From Dyadobacter flavalbus (lineage in GTDB: Bacteria > Bacteroidota > Bacteroidia > Cytophagales > Spirosomataceae), in the NCBI RefSeq assembly GCF_006149045.1, contig NZ_VBSN01000023.1, positions 36,486 to 100,485 of the forward strand: a DNA stretch of 64,000 bases. Reading direction: 5' to 3'. Positions 16,586 through 27,701 of this stretch are shown here, one piece after another. A model generated the notes under the pieces. That model was not told the origin of the DNA. It saw only the letters and a list, made by a program, of their open reading frames with translations, and did no database searches. The position numbers were made by a program, and so were the translations under genes. Every line of letters starts with the position of its first letter. Position 1 is the first letter of the stretch.

Positions 16586-17437
16586 ATGAACAAAATACTT
16601 ATTCCGATCGACTTTTCTGAGAATGCCGAGCGTGCCCTTGCTGCGGCCAGAATTATAGCGGAAAAAGGAAGCACCGAACTCCTGATCATGCATGCCTATG
16701 AACCTTACATCGCCGATGTAAGTGTAACGCCCGGCAATGTCCTTCCCGGCGTAGGCGGCGCAGACTTTCTTACGCTTACGGATGAACTGGAAAATGAATT
16801 CCGCAAAAAACTGGAAGATTATGCCGCCAATCTGACTGCGGAAGGCTATAAAGCGCGTGCGATCTGGGAAATCGGGAGTGTGCAGTCGTCTGTTGAAAAT
16901 GCAATCAAGGAATATCAGCCCGATATGGCCGTGATCGGAAGAACCGGAACGGGCGGTTTTCTGGATAAGCTTGTCGGAAGCTCGGCCACGCACATTGCAT
17001 TGCATTCCACTTGCCCGGTCCTGATTATTCCGCCTCAGACCAGTCCGAGTAAGTTCAGCAAGGTCGTATATGCCACGCAGTTTGAATACAGTGAAAACGA
17101 CATCCTGAAAGAAGTATTTGTATTGCTGAATCATCTGGGCGGCAGCCTTACACTGCTGAAAATCGATTCGGACAGCCAGCCGAATATTCAGCCCGATAAC
17201 CAGTATATTGATGAAATAAAGGCAGAATTCGGCATTACTGATAATGATATCGTGGTCAGAAGTTCAAGAAATGTGCTGGACGGCATTGAGGAATACTGCG
17301 ACGAGGTCGGTGCCGATCTGCTGATCATGTCCGCAAGGGAACGTTCTTTTCTGGAAGAATATCTGATCAATCCAAGCGTTACAAGAAAGCTGATCGTTGA
17401 CACGCATGTTCCGTTACTTGTTTTCCATCTTAAGTAA
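16586..17437 (+). CDS. Universal stress protein, tandem UspA domains, 283 aa
   Basis: A cytoplasmic stress protein with two consecutive UspA folds. ATG 16586 (MNKILIPIDFSENAERAL) is preferred; a longer frame upstream adds 41 residues of non-conserved sequence. Domain one (about 1-148) has the ATP-type loop GRTGTGGFLDKLVGSSATHIA. Domain two (about 150-283) is more diverged and ends ERSFLEEYLINPSVTRKLI, lacking the G-x2-G-x9-G loop, so probably only the first domain binds nucleotide. The corA-like gene starts 8 bases after its stop, indicating one transcript. Confidence 0.9.
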   Translation: MNKILIPIDFSENAERALAAARIIAEKGSTELLIMHAYEPYIADVSVTPGNVLPGVGGADFLTLTDELENEFRKKLEDYAANLTAEGYKARAIWEIGSVQSSVENAIKEYQPDMAVIGRTGTGGFLDKLVGSSATHIALHSTCPVLIIPPQTSPSKFSKVVYATQFEYSENDILKEVFVLLNHLGGSLTLLKIDSDSQPNIQPDNQYIDEIKAEFGITDNDIVVRSSRNVLDGIEEYCDEVGADLLIMSARERSFLEEYLINPSVTRKLIVDTHVPLLVFHLK

Positions 17438-17445
17438 GCATACCG

Positions 17446-18576
17446 GTGAATAATCCAGAAGAAGGCAGTCAGGTAAAAGAGGAAATCGAAAAGCAGGCGG
17501 TCCATAAACGCAAACGTTACAGAAAGCACAATCTGCTTACTTCTCCCGGCACGCTTACATACATCGGCCCGGAAGTTGCCTTAAAAACCAAAATAAGGAA
17601 AATACAGTATAACGAAAAGAAGTTCAGTGACCAGCCCGTGAAATCACTACAGGAATGCCTGCCGGCAAATGGCCAGGAAAAACAGGTGAACTGGTTGGAC
17701 GTGGACGGCATTCATGAAATTTCCCTGATTGAAAAACTGGGAAAACTGTACAAGCTGCATCCGCTTCTGCTGGAAGACGTTGTGAACACGGAGCATAAGC
17801 CCAAGCTGGAAATTTATGATACAGGCCATTTGTTCCTGACGCTGAAAATGCTGCATGTGGAAACAGAATCGCCGATCTGCATTTCTTCGGAGCACGTGAG
17901 CTTTGTGCTGACAGACAATTATCTGATTTCCTTTCAGGAAGAACTCACCAGCGATATTTTCACGCCCGTACTGAAAAGGCTGGAAGCGTCCGTCGGGAAA
18001 ACACGTCGCAACGGCCCTGATTATCTGCTGTTTGCCCTGATGGATATTATCGTGGACAATTATTTTATTGTGCTTGAAAAACTCGGCGATAGTCTGGATC
18101 AGGCCGAGGATCAGGTCATTCGCGGTACCGAAAATATGTCTCTGACCGATCTGTATTCGCTCAAACGTGAACTGACGACGGTCAGAAGACAGATATGGCC
18201 ATTGCGCGATATGATCAGCCAGCTGATGAGAGAAGACAACCCGCAGATTAGCAAAGATGTAATCCCTTATTACAGAGATTTATACGATCATACGATGCAG
18301 GTTCTGGATACGATTGATTCCTATCGCGAGCTGGTGGCCAGCCTTGCGGACGTTCATTTGTCCACGATAAGCAACAAGATGAACTCGGTCATGAAAACAC
18401 TGACGATTTTCTCGGCCGTATTCATGCCGCTTACGTTTATTGTGGGTGTTTACGGAATGAATTTCGAGTATATGCCCGAGCTGAAAATGCGTTACGGTTA
18501 CTTTTATGTCTGGGGTTTGATGGCGGTTGTAACCGTTGCGCTTATTTTCTATTTCAGGTCTAAAAAGTGGTTTTAA
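17446..18576 (+). CDS. corA: CorA-family magnesium/cobalt transport protein, 376 aa
   Basis: A divalent-cation channel of the inner membrane. The start codon is GTG at 17446, 8 bases after the universal stress gene. A large N-terminal cytoplasmic domain and long stalk helices (about residues 200-310) lead to two C-terminal transmembrane helices. The first ends with the selectivity motif GMN in VGVYGMNFEYMPEL (about 343), and the tail is the usual short basic segment (YFRSKKWF). The N-terminal ~45 residues are a basic Lys/Arg-rich extension (VHKRKRYRKHN). Pairing with a stress protein may reflect Mg/ATP homeostasis under stress, which is inference. Confidence 0.95.
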   Translation: MNNPEEGSQVKEEIEKQAVHKRKRYRKHNLLTSPGTLTYIGPEVALKTKIRKIQYNEKKFSDQPVKSLQECLPANGQEKQVNWLDVDGIHEISLIEKLGKLYKLHPLLLEDVVNTEHKPKLEIYDTGHLFLTLKMLHVETESPICISSEHVSFVLTDNYLISFQEELTSDIFTPVLKRLEASVGKTRRNGPDYLLFALMDIIVDNYFIVLEKLGDSLDQAEDQVIRGTENMSLTDLYSLKRELTTVRRQIWPLRDMISQLMREDNPQISKDVIPYYRDLYDHTMQVLDTIDSYRELVASLADVHLSTISNKMNSVMKTLTIFSAVFMPLTFIVGVYGMNFEYMPELKMRYGYFYVWGLMAVVTVALIFYFRSKKWF

Positions 18577-18652
18577 GTCCGTTTGTTCGGATTGAGTCGT
18601 ACTCATTTGCGTTATTTCTGGCGGCAAAACTGTGATGAATTCCGGGGTTTGA

Positions 18653-18660
18653 TACCTTTG
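18653..18660 (+). promoter_or_regulatory. Candidate -7 promoter box for murF-alr
   Basis: TACCTTTG, an exact TAnnTTTG match, ends 18 bases before ATG 18679, implying a leader of only about a dozen bases. The -33 region (CTGTG) is a poor match. Confidence 0.4.
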
Positions 18661-18678
18661 CAGTGAAAAATCATTGGA

Positions 18679-21153
18679 ATGAATAGTATCGGACACAACG
18701 CCCAGACGATTACAACAAGTGCTGCTTACATTCTTACAGACAGCCGCCAGATTTCTTTTCCGGAACAAAGCATCTTTTTTGCGATCAAAGGAAACCGGCA
18801 CGACGGCCATCAGTTTCTCCCCTACTTGTACGAAAGCGGCGTGCGGGAATTTGTCGTGGAAGAAAATGCATTTACGGAATCGCTCCGGAAAGAAGCCGAC
18901 AAATGGCATGACGCCAAAATTTGGGTTGTGCCGTCGAGCATACGCGCCTTGCAAAAGCTGGTGGCGGATAAAAGAAGGAATTTCCATATTCCGGTCGTGG
19001 GAATTGCCGGCAGCAACGGCAAAACGATTGTAAAGGAATGGCTTGTGCAGCTGATGTCGCCGGGTAAAAGAATCGTTTCAAGCCCGAAAAGCTATAACTC
19101 GCAGATCGGCGTTCCATTGTCTGTGTGGAATATGGGGAATGAACATGAACTGGCCATCTTTGAAGCCGGCATTTCCCAGGTGCACGAAATGGAATATCTT
19201 CAGCCGGTTATGCTTCCGACAGTCGGGATTTTTACCAATATCGGTTCCGCGCATGATGACGGTTTCAAAAGCCGGAAGCAGAAAATTACCGAAAAACTCC
19301 GCCTTTTTACCAAAGTCCGAAAACTCATTTATCGTAAGGATTACACGGCCATTGATGAAGAAATCAGTCTGATTCTGCGTCCTGTCAATTCATTCCTGCA
19401 AACCGTTAACTGGGGAAAACCGAATTCAGGCGCAGACATCAGCGTGGTATTCAAGCCGGAAAATTCAGGAACATCCGTTTCTCTTTCAGGACTATTTGGC
19501 GAACTGCGGTTTGAAACCGCGTTCAGAGATGATGCCTCGCTGGAAAACCTGACGCACTGCATCGTTTTTATGCTTGATTTCGGCATTTCGGCACCGGTTA
19601 TTCAGGAAAGAATCCAGCTTCTCAAGCCCGTTTCCATGCGGCTTGAACTGAAAGAAGGAATTAACCACAGTTATTTGATAGACGACACATATAACAATGA
19701 TATTCAGGGGCTTCTGATGGCGCTCAACTTTCTTTCACAACAGGAACAGCGGCAGAAGAAAACGGTTATTCTTTCGGATGTGCTGCAAACCGGGCAAACA
19801 CCGGGCGAGCTTTACGGAACGGTTGCGAAGCTGTTAAAAGAAAAATCGGTCAGTCACCTGATCGGCATCGGCAAGGAAATAGGCAGTCAGTCCGCACTTT
19901 TTGATGTCCCTCAAAAGAACTTTTTTAAAGATACGGATTCATTCCTGCACGATTTCCCGTTTGATACCCTTTCAGACAGCATGGTGCTTGTGAAAGGTGC
20001 CCGGCCTTTTTCATTTGAAAGAATTGTCCACCGCTTACAGCAAAAAGCGCATGGAACCGTCCTGGAAATCAACCTGGATTCGCTATCGCATAACCTGAAT
20101 TATTACAAGTCCAAAATCGGTCAGGAAACCAAGGTGATGGCGATGGTGAAAGCATTTGCTTACGGAAGCGGAAGCTCGGAAGTGGCTGCCTTGCTTCAGT
20201 ATCACCGCGTGGATTATCTGGGCGTCGCTTATGCGGACGAAGGTGTTTCATTGCGGCAGAACGGCATCACGCTGCCGGTTATGGTCATGAATGCTACATT
20301 GCCCGCTTTCGATCTGCTTTTGCAATACAAACTGGAACCTGAAATTTACAGCCGGCGCATACTCGCAGACTGGATTGCTTACGTCAACAAAAACAGCGCA
20401 CAGGCAGAAATTCCTGCTGTTCACCTGAAACTGGACACGGGCATGCACCGGCTGGGATTTGTCAAAGACGATTATGAATGGCTGACCAAACAGCTGCAAC
20501 AGAACCCGGCTATCAAAGTTGCTTCGGTATTTTCACATCTGGTCGGCGCGGATGAAGGCGTTCACAACGAATTTTCAAGAAAGCAGTTTGAACTTTTTAT
20601 GGAAGGTGCGCTGCGGATCGAGGCAGCACTGGGTTATAAAACCATCAAGCATATCCTTAATTCTGCGGGCATTGTGCGCTTTCCGGATTACAAACTGGAC
20701 ATGGTGCGGCTTGGGATCGGGCTTTACGGCGTGGAGGCAACCGGACAGGAACAGCATGCGCTTTTGCCGGTCGGGACGCTGAAAACGATTGTATCGCAGA
20801 TCAAATACCTTTCTGCGGGAGAAACGGTTGGTTACAGCCGTAAAGGAGAACTGAAACATGATTCTGCCATTGCAACGCTGGCCATTGGATACGCCGACGG
20901 TTATGACCGCGGTTTAGGCAATGGAATCGGACAGATTTGTGTAAACGGGACTTTATGCCCGACTGTCGGAAACATTTGTATGGATATGACAATGATCGAC
21001 GTAACGAACGCCAGCGTGGATGAAGGCGATGAAGTGATTGTTTTCGGAAAAGAAGTACCGATTACTGAACTGGCAAAACGCATCAGCACGATCCCCTATG
21101 AAATTCTGACAGGCATAGGAGATCGTGTCAAACGGGTATTTTACAAAGAGTAA
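18679..21153 (+). CDS. murF-alr: Bifunctional UDP-N-acetylmuramoyl-tripeptide:D-Ala-D-Ala ligase / alanine racemase, 824 aa
   Basis: One polypeptide with two peptidoglycan-precursor enzymes. Residues ~1-455 are MurF: the ATP loop GIAGSNGKTIVKEW is near 115 and FEAGISQVHEME near 160, with a DDTYNND motif near 335. Residues ~458-824 are a fold-III alanine racemase: the PLP lysine in MAMVKAFAYGSG near 490, LKLDTGMHRLGF near 595, and the catalytic Tyr in AIGYADGYDRG near 742. Alr makes D-Ala, which Ddl joins and MurF then adds to the muropeptide. This fusion is known in Bacteroidota. Its stop abuts the stop of the convergent ppk1 gene. Confidence 0.96.
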   Translation: MNSIGHNAQTITTSAAYILTDSRQISFPEQSIFFAIKGNRHDGHQFLPYLYESGVREFVVEENAFTESLRKEADKWHDAKIWVVPSSIRALQKLVADKRRNFHIPVVGIAGSNGKTIVKEWLVQLMSPGKRIVSSPKSYNSQIGVPLSVWNMGNEHELAIFEAGISQVHEMEYLQPVMLPTVGIFTNIGSAHDDGFKSRKQKITEKLRLFTKVRKLIYRKDYTAIDEEISLILRPVNSFLQTVNWGKPNSGADISVVFKPENSGTSVSLSGLFGELRFETAFRDDASLENLTHCIVFMLDFGISAPVIQERIQLLKPVSMRLELKEGINHSYLIDDTYNNDIQGLLMALNFLSQQEQRQKKTVILSDVLQTGQTPGELYGTVAKLLKEKSVSHLIGIGKEIGSQSALFDVPQKNFFKDTDSFLHDFPFDTLSDSMVLVKGARPFSFERIVHRLQQKAHGTVLEINLDSLSHNLNYYKSKIGQETKVMAMVKAFAYGSGSSEVAALLQYHRVDYLGVAYADEGVSLRQNGITLPVMVMNATLPAFDLLLQYKLEPEIYSRRILADWIAYVNKNSAQAEIPAVHLKLDTGMHRLGFVKDDYEWLTKQLQQNPAIKVASVFSHLVGADEGVHNEFSRKQFELFMEGALRIEAALGYKTIKHILNSAGIVRFPDYKLDMVRLGIGLYGVEATGQEQHALLPVGTLKTIVSQIKYLSAGETVGYSRKGELKHDSAIATLAIGYADGYDRGLGNGIGQICVNGTLCPTVGNICMDMTMIDVTNASVDEGDEVIVFGKEVPITELAKRISTIPYEILTGIGDRVKRVFYKE

Positions 21154-23484
21154 TCAAGCATTCTGATCGCTGTGTGTTTCGGTTTCCCGATCGGCGGGTT
21201 CGGCCAATTCCGTTACGGCCGAATCCGCTCCGGCGACGGTTTCATCTTCAAATAACTTGGTGGCCATTACTTCTTCCAGCGTTACATAGTAAAATGCCTT
21301 GTGCACGTTCAGCGGTTCGCTGCCTTCTTCTATTTCACATTTCTTGTAAGTGCCGTCTTCCTGCATTTCATACGCATTGACATTGTCTTTCAGGCTGTAA
21401 TAGAGAATATGAATGGCTTCCTGCCTCACGCGCGGATCGACCAGCTTGAACAAGGATTCAATGCGTCTGTCAAAGCTTCTGACCATGGCATCCGCGCTTC
21501 CGCCGTAAACCAGCGGATTTCCGTTCTGATGAAAATAGAATATCCGCGAATGTTCCAGAAAATCGCCGACAAGCGAACGCACCGTAATATTTTCACTCAG
21601 GCCAACCCTTTGCGGGCGCAGGCAGCACATACCTCTCACAATGAGTTTGACAGGAACGCCTGCCGACGATGCTTTGTAAAGTTCCAGAATTGTATCCCGG
21701 TCTTCCAGCGAATTGATTTTAATGCAAATCCCGCTTTTCAGGCCGGCCGCTGCATTTTCCGCTTCTTTCTGGATCAGCTCAATCAGCTTGTGGCGCATGT
21801 AGCGCGGTGCCGTAATCAGGTTCTGGTATTCGGAAGGAATGGAATGGCCGGTTATAACGTTGAAAAACTCCGAAATATCATGCGTGTATTCCTCATTGGA
21901 AGTAAGCAGCCCGGTGTCGGTATAAAGCCTTGATGTGTCTTCATTGTAATTACCGCTGGATAAATGCGCATAGCGCAGCACACGGTTTCCCTCATTCCGG
22001 ACGATAAGCAAAAGTTTGGTATGGGTTTTCAGCAAACCGATTCCGTAAATGACAAAGCAGCCCGCTTTCTGAAGGCGCTGTGCCTCGCGTATATTGTTTT
22101 CTTCATCAAACCGGGCTTTTACTTCAAAGAGTACTGCAACGTGCTTGCCGTTTTCCGCAGCATGCAGCAAAGCTTCCGTTACCCTTGAATTTTTGGCCAG
22201 CCTGTAAATAGTCAGTTTGATAGACAGCACTTTGGGGTCTTCGGCAGCTTGTTCCAGCAACTGAAGAACCGGCTCGAAATTGTTGTAAGGATGATGCAGC
22301 AGAATATCCCTTTCCCGCATGGCCTCAAAAATGTCCGGAATGCGTTCGCGTTCCAGCCCCAGCGGCGGAACCGGCGGATGCGTTGTCGGAATCTGGTCTT
22401 TGAACTCCGGATGTTTGATTATGCTCCATAATGCCGTATAATCAATGAGACCGTCAATCGGAAAAACATTGTAATCATCGATTTCCCAGCGTTTTTTAAT
22501 CAGATTCAGCAAATCCGGGTTCATATCCGGCTCAATGGAAACCTGCACAACGCGGCCCAGACGACGGCTTTTGATCTTCTGCTTGATTTCATCAATAAAA
22601 TCCGCTTCAATGTCATCGCTTTCTTCCAGCGTAAAATCCCCGTTTCGGATGATCCGGAAAAGGTTGGTGGACACAATATCCACATTGCGGTAAAGCTTGT
22701 CGATATATGCCCGCACAATGGTTTCGACCGGAATCAGCAACAGTTCATCTTCGCGTTCAATTACATAAAACCTCGGAAGATTGGGCGGAAGCTGCACAAA
22801 CGAAAGTTTCCGGTCTTCCTCGGAAGTCGTACCTTTGACCTGCGTCATGACGCCCAGCACAAGCACTTTTGCCAGCAGAATAGGAAATGCATGCGTATAA
22901 TCAAACAGCATGGGCGTGAGCATCGGGTAAATGGTGCGCTCAAAATATTCTTCGACAGCTGCTTCTTCGTCCGGTTCGGTTTCATCCAGACCGATGATCC
23001 GGAACCCATGCTGTGCAAACAACGGCAGTAACTGATTTTTGTAGCACTCGTTTTGCCTGTGTACATAATCATGCAGTTCGCGCATCAATACTTTCCTGAA
23101 AGGGATTTCGCGCAAGCCCGAGTAATCGAGCCGTTCCTTTCCGAAATCAAGGTAATTGTATAAACTTCCGACGCGGATCGTAAAAAATTCATCCAGATTG
23201 GAAGCCGTAATGGCGAGGAATTTAAGTCTGTCAAAAAGGTTGCGTTCTTCGTTGGTCGCCTGATCCAGAACACGGTCATTGAATTTAAGCCAGCTCAGGT
23301 CACGACTGATTAAATCACTTTGCTGAACGAGCGTATTGGCTTTTTCCGTAGAAGAATTGACCGCTTTGACTTCTTCCAGCGGAGCCTGCGTCCTGGGACT
23401 TTTGAGAAAAGAGAACAAATTAGTCAGTTTGTTGCCTTTTTCATTATTGTATATGGAATCTGAGCCGAACATATCTTGATTCAA
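21154..23484 (-). CDS. ppk1: Polyphosphate kinase 1, 776 aa
   Basis: Reversibly polymerises ATP gamma-phosphates into inorganic polyphosphate, usually membrane-associated. Domains in order: N-terminal four-helix region (LSWLKFNDRVLDQA), head domain, then two phospholipase-D-like catalytic domains. The autophosphorylated histidine is in YAHLSSGNYNEDT and a second active-site His in EHSRIFYFHQNG; the KARFDEENN motif is also present. The N-terminal ~50 residues (with KGNKLTNLF) and the acidic C-terminal tail are lineage-specific. The gene ends base-to-base against murF-alr with no room for a terminator between them. Confidence 0.96.
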   Translation of the reverse strand: MNQDMFGSDSIYNNEKGNKLTNLFSFLKSPRTQAPLEEVKAVNSSTEKANTLVQQSDLISRDLSWLKFNDRVLDQATNEERNLFDRLKFLAITASNLDEFFTIRVGSLYNYLDFGKERLDYSGLREIPFRKVLMRELHDYVHRQNECYKNQLLPLFAQHGFRIIGLDETEPDEEAAVEEYFERTIYPMLTPMLFDYTHAFPILLAKVLVLGVMTQVKGTTSEEDRKLSFVQLPPNLPRFYVIEREDELLLIPVETIVRAYIDKLYRNVDIVSTNLFRIIRNGDFTLEESDDIEADFIDEIKQKIKSRRLGRVVQVSIEPDMNPDLLNLIKKRWEIDDYNVFPIDGLIDYTALWSIIKHPEFKDQIPTTHPPVPPLGLERERIPDIFEAMRERDILLHHPYNNFEPVLQLLEQAAEDPKVLSIKLTIYRLAKNSRVTEALLHAAENGKHVAVLFEVKARFDEENNIREAQRLQKAGCFVIYGIGLLKTHTKLLLIVRNEGNRVLRYAHLSSGNYNEDTSRLYTDTGLLTSNEEYTHDISEFFNVITGHSIPSEYQNLITAPRYMRHKLIELIQKEAENAAAGLKSGICIKINSLEDRDTILELYKASSAGVPVKLIVRGMCCLRPQRVGLSENITVRSLVGDFLEHSRIFYFHQNGNPLVYGGSADAMVRSFDRRIESLFKLVDPRVRQEAIHILYYSLKDNVNAYEMQEDGTYKKCEIEEGSEPLNVHKAFYYVTLEEVMATKLFEDETVAGADSAVTELAEPADRETETHSDQNA

Positions 23485-23583
23485 TTAACGTTTCTGTAAT
23501 TAATGGCACCTGAAATTTAACGTATACGCGTGTGTATTGTTTTTGTTTTTATCCGGATTCTGCTTGCAATGCCCTGAAAAAAA

Positions 23584-23618
23584 GAAACGGATGACTGATT
23601 TTTACAGCCATCCGTTTC
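23584..23618 (-). terminator. Rho-independent terminator of gyrB
   Basis: A 14-bp stem with one G:U pair (core gaaacggatg / catccgtttc) and a 7-base loop lies 23 bases past the gyrB stop. On the minus strand the stem is followed by a run of seven T residues. Confidence 0.85.
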
Positions 23619-23640
23619 GCATATTTACAGGAACTGACCG

Positions 23641-25632
<1,992 letters not shown>

Positions 25633-25747
25633 TCAGGCTTTTTAAGCTTGTAAAGATACGCATTTTCCGGCAGGAATCCAGGTTTTCGGCCGGATTTGTT
25701 GCAGCTTCCGGCACAGAATAAAAATATTAAATAACCAATATGGAGAA

Positions 25748-25772
25748 TGCCCGGCTATTTGAATGCCGGGCA
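25748..25772 (-). terminator. Weak hairpin downstream of the 25790 membrane-protein gene
   Basis: An 8-bp GC-rich perfect stem (tgcccggc / gccgggca) with a 9-base loop lies 18 bases past the stop on the minus strand. The following sequence is AT-rich but has no clean T-run, so termination strength is uncertain. Confidence 0.5.
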
Positions 25773-25789
25773 CTGAAAAGAATAAATTC

Positions 25790-27487
25790 CTATTTCAGGA
25801 CTAGGCTTCCGTTTTTTACAGAAAGTTCTTTGTCAAGTCTGTAAAAAGCCATTTTTCCGGCATTCTGCACATTCAGGACCGCAAGCTTGTATATTCCGTT
25901 ATCCAGATCATCTTCCCGGATCAATGCATGGAAACCACTCTTGAAATAATTTCCTGATCTGACGATTTGCCTGCGGCCTTCTTTTTTCGGATTTGCATTC
26001 ATCATATAAATCCTTCCGCTGCTGCTATCCTTTAAAACCAGAAAACGGTTATCTGAAAAACGCATCCGCTCCGGCTGCAAATTACTTCTCAGAAAATGGT
26101 AATTCAGGTATTCCTTTCCGTCACGCACAGGTCTTTCCACTTTCCAGTCTTCCAGAAAAATGCCGTAATCCGTACCCGGTTTTTCATTGGCAGCAAACAT
26201 GGAGTCCAGTTGCGCTTTCCGGACAACAGGGTCCGGCAGTTTGAAGAAACCTTTATCATAAGCCGGAAGCAGGTAAAAATTACCATTTCTGACAATGGTT
26301 TTTTCTACCGAAAACATATTGCGGTTATACTGCCAGTTATAAACGTCTGCAAGATAAGTCGTCTTTTTGCCGGCGACTATATCCGTATACATGTAATACG
26401 AATAGGAGCAATAAAAAATACTCAGAGCGGTCATTGTAAAAAGCATCACTTTCTTCCGGAAAAACGGAAGATAATCCAGCATAAGAATATAGAATATAAC
26501 CGTTGACAAAGAAGCATAGATCTGGAAACGGCTGGCGATTGTAGTGCCCGCCCACGAGCGGAAAAGCGCAATAACGGTGCTTGTAATGAAGATGAAGGCA
26601 AACAATGTCAGCAATTCAATGGTGCCGGGCTTTACAGTAGTTTCTGCATTGAAATAGATCCTGGAAGCTTTAATCAGCAGAAACACCATAAAAGCCGTAA
26701 TTACCGCGCCCCAGAGTGTCGATATAAAAATCGGATTGGTCCACATGGCAAGCGCGGAACCGACAAATGCAAACAGCGAAGTAAAAAATACAGTTATGCT
26801 CGTGGGCAGTTTCACCGCCTGCCCGGATTCATAACCGGCCATATAAATACCCAGACTGATGACCATGACAACGGCAGTAACCGTCGCTTTCTTGAAATCT
26901 TTGAAACACAGAAAACAGAATATAATTGCCGGAAATGAAAGAATGCCGTTTCCATGCGTGAATGTTGCCAGAAAGCAGCAGAGCAAAGCGCCGGCAAGAG
27001 CCCTGTCGGTTCGTTTTGAAGCTAGCAGGATGGCCGTTACCGTGAATGCAGTCAGATAGGAATGCTGCATGCCGTTCAGCGCCCAGCCTGAAATTTCATG
27101 ATAAAGCGGGTGAAAAAACAGGAACGGAACCGGTATGAAATAATAGAGCGGAAGCTTTGTTTTCCTGAACTGAAGATATACAAAAAAGAAAATGTAAGTA
27201 ATATTCAGCAGGACAAGCGCGATGTAAAACCGGAAGTTGAGATGGCCGGCTATTTTGTATTCGGCAAATGCTATAAGCCTGGGAATAACTGCCTTGTGAT
27301 CATTGAACGTCCTGAAAAGCTCCTTTACAAAACCGGTAAATCCAAGTCCGCCCTGCGTTACTGTTTCCACAAACTGAATCAGCAGGAAATCGTCCTGAAA
27401 CGGAAAGTTGACTGAAAAGAAGTAATTGTAAAAAAGATTCAGAAAGACAACAAGGCAAATCACAAAACCGGCAAAATAACGAAGCAT
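25790..27487 (-). CDS. Polytopic membrane protein of unknown function, GT-C-like, 565 aa
   Basis: About ten to eleven transmembrane segments fill residues 1-400; the C-terminal ~165 residues form an extracytoplasmic domain rich in beta strands. The first loop contains FPFQDDFLL, an acidic pair just after helix one, the position where GT-C-fold glycosyltransferases carry their catalytic acidic residue. Other marks are HPLYHEISGWALNGMQHSY and THGNGILSFPA. This fits a lipid-linked-sugar-dependent glycosyltransferase or related envelope-polymer protein, but I do not recognise a named family. It lies between the gyrB region and the heme-protein locus with its own hairpins on both sides. Confidence 0.72.
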   Translation of the reverse strand: MLRYFAGFVICLVVFLNLFYNYFFSVNFPFQDDFLLIQFVETVTQGGLGFTGFVKELFRTFNDHKAVIPRLIAFAEYKIAGHLNFRFYIALVLLNITYIFFFVYLQFRKTKLPLYYFIPVPFLFFHPLYHEISGWALNGMQHSYLTAFTVTAILLASKRTDRALAGALLCCFLATFTHGNGILSFPAIIFCFLCFKDFKKATVTAVVMVISLGIYMAGYESGQAVKLPTSITVFFTSLFAFVGSALAMWTNPIFISTLWGAVITAFMVFLLIKASRIYFNAETTVKPGTIELLTLFAFIFITSTVIALFRSWAGTTIASRFQIYASLSTVIFYILMLDYLPFFRKKVMLFTMTALSIFYCSYSYYMYTDIVAGKKTTYLADVYNWQYNRNMFSVEKTIVRNGNFYLLPAYDKGFFKLPDPVVRKAQLDSMFAANEKPGTDYGIFLEDWKVERPVRDGKEYLNYHFLRSNLQPERMRFSDNRFLVLKDSSSGRIYMMNANPKKEGRRQIVRSGNYFKSGFHALIREDDLDNGIYKLAVLNVQNAGKMAFYRLDKELSVKNGSLVLK

Positions 27488-27626
27488 TTTCAGAAAGCAG
27501 GAAGGTATAGTTAGTATTGAAATTCAGGCAAAACTAAATTATTATTATAGCTAATGTAAACAATGTCCTGATTTCTTGCATCCAGTGGCAGTTGACATGC
27601 TGCATGATATTTACCTAAGTGCAAAA

Positions 27627-27668
27627 AAAAGCCGGAGAACGGTGGTTTGTCCACGTTATCCGGCTTTT
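27627..27668 (-). terminator. Rho-independent terminator of the PVC-type heme protein gene
   Basis: Stem of ten pairs (aaaagccgga / tccggctttt), a one-base interruption, then further pairs around the ggtgg/ccac region and a small loop. On the minus strand a run of eight T follows. It lies 34 bases past the stop and marks the end of the long 45792-to-27702 minus-strand cluster. Confidence 0.85.
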
Positions 27669-27701
27669 AATTTTTTGTATAATTTCTAACTAAAATGCAT
27701 G

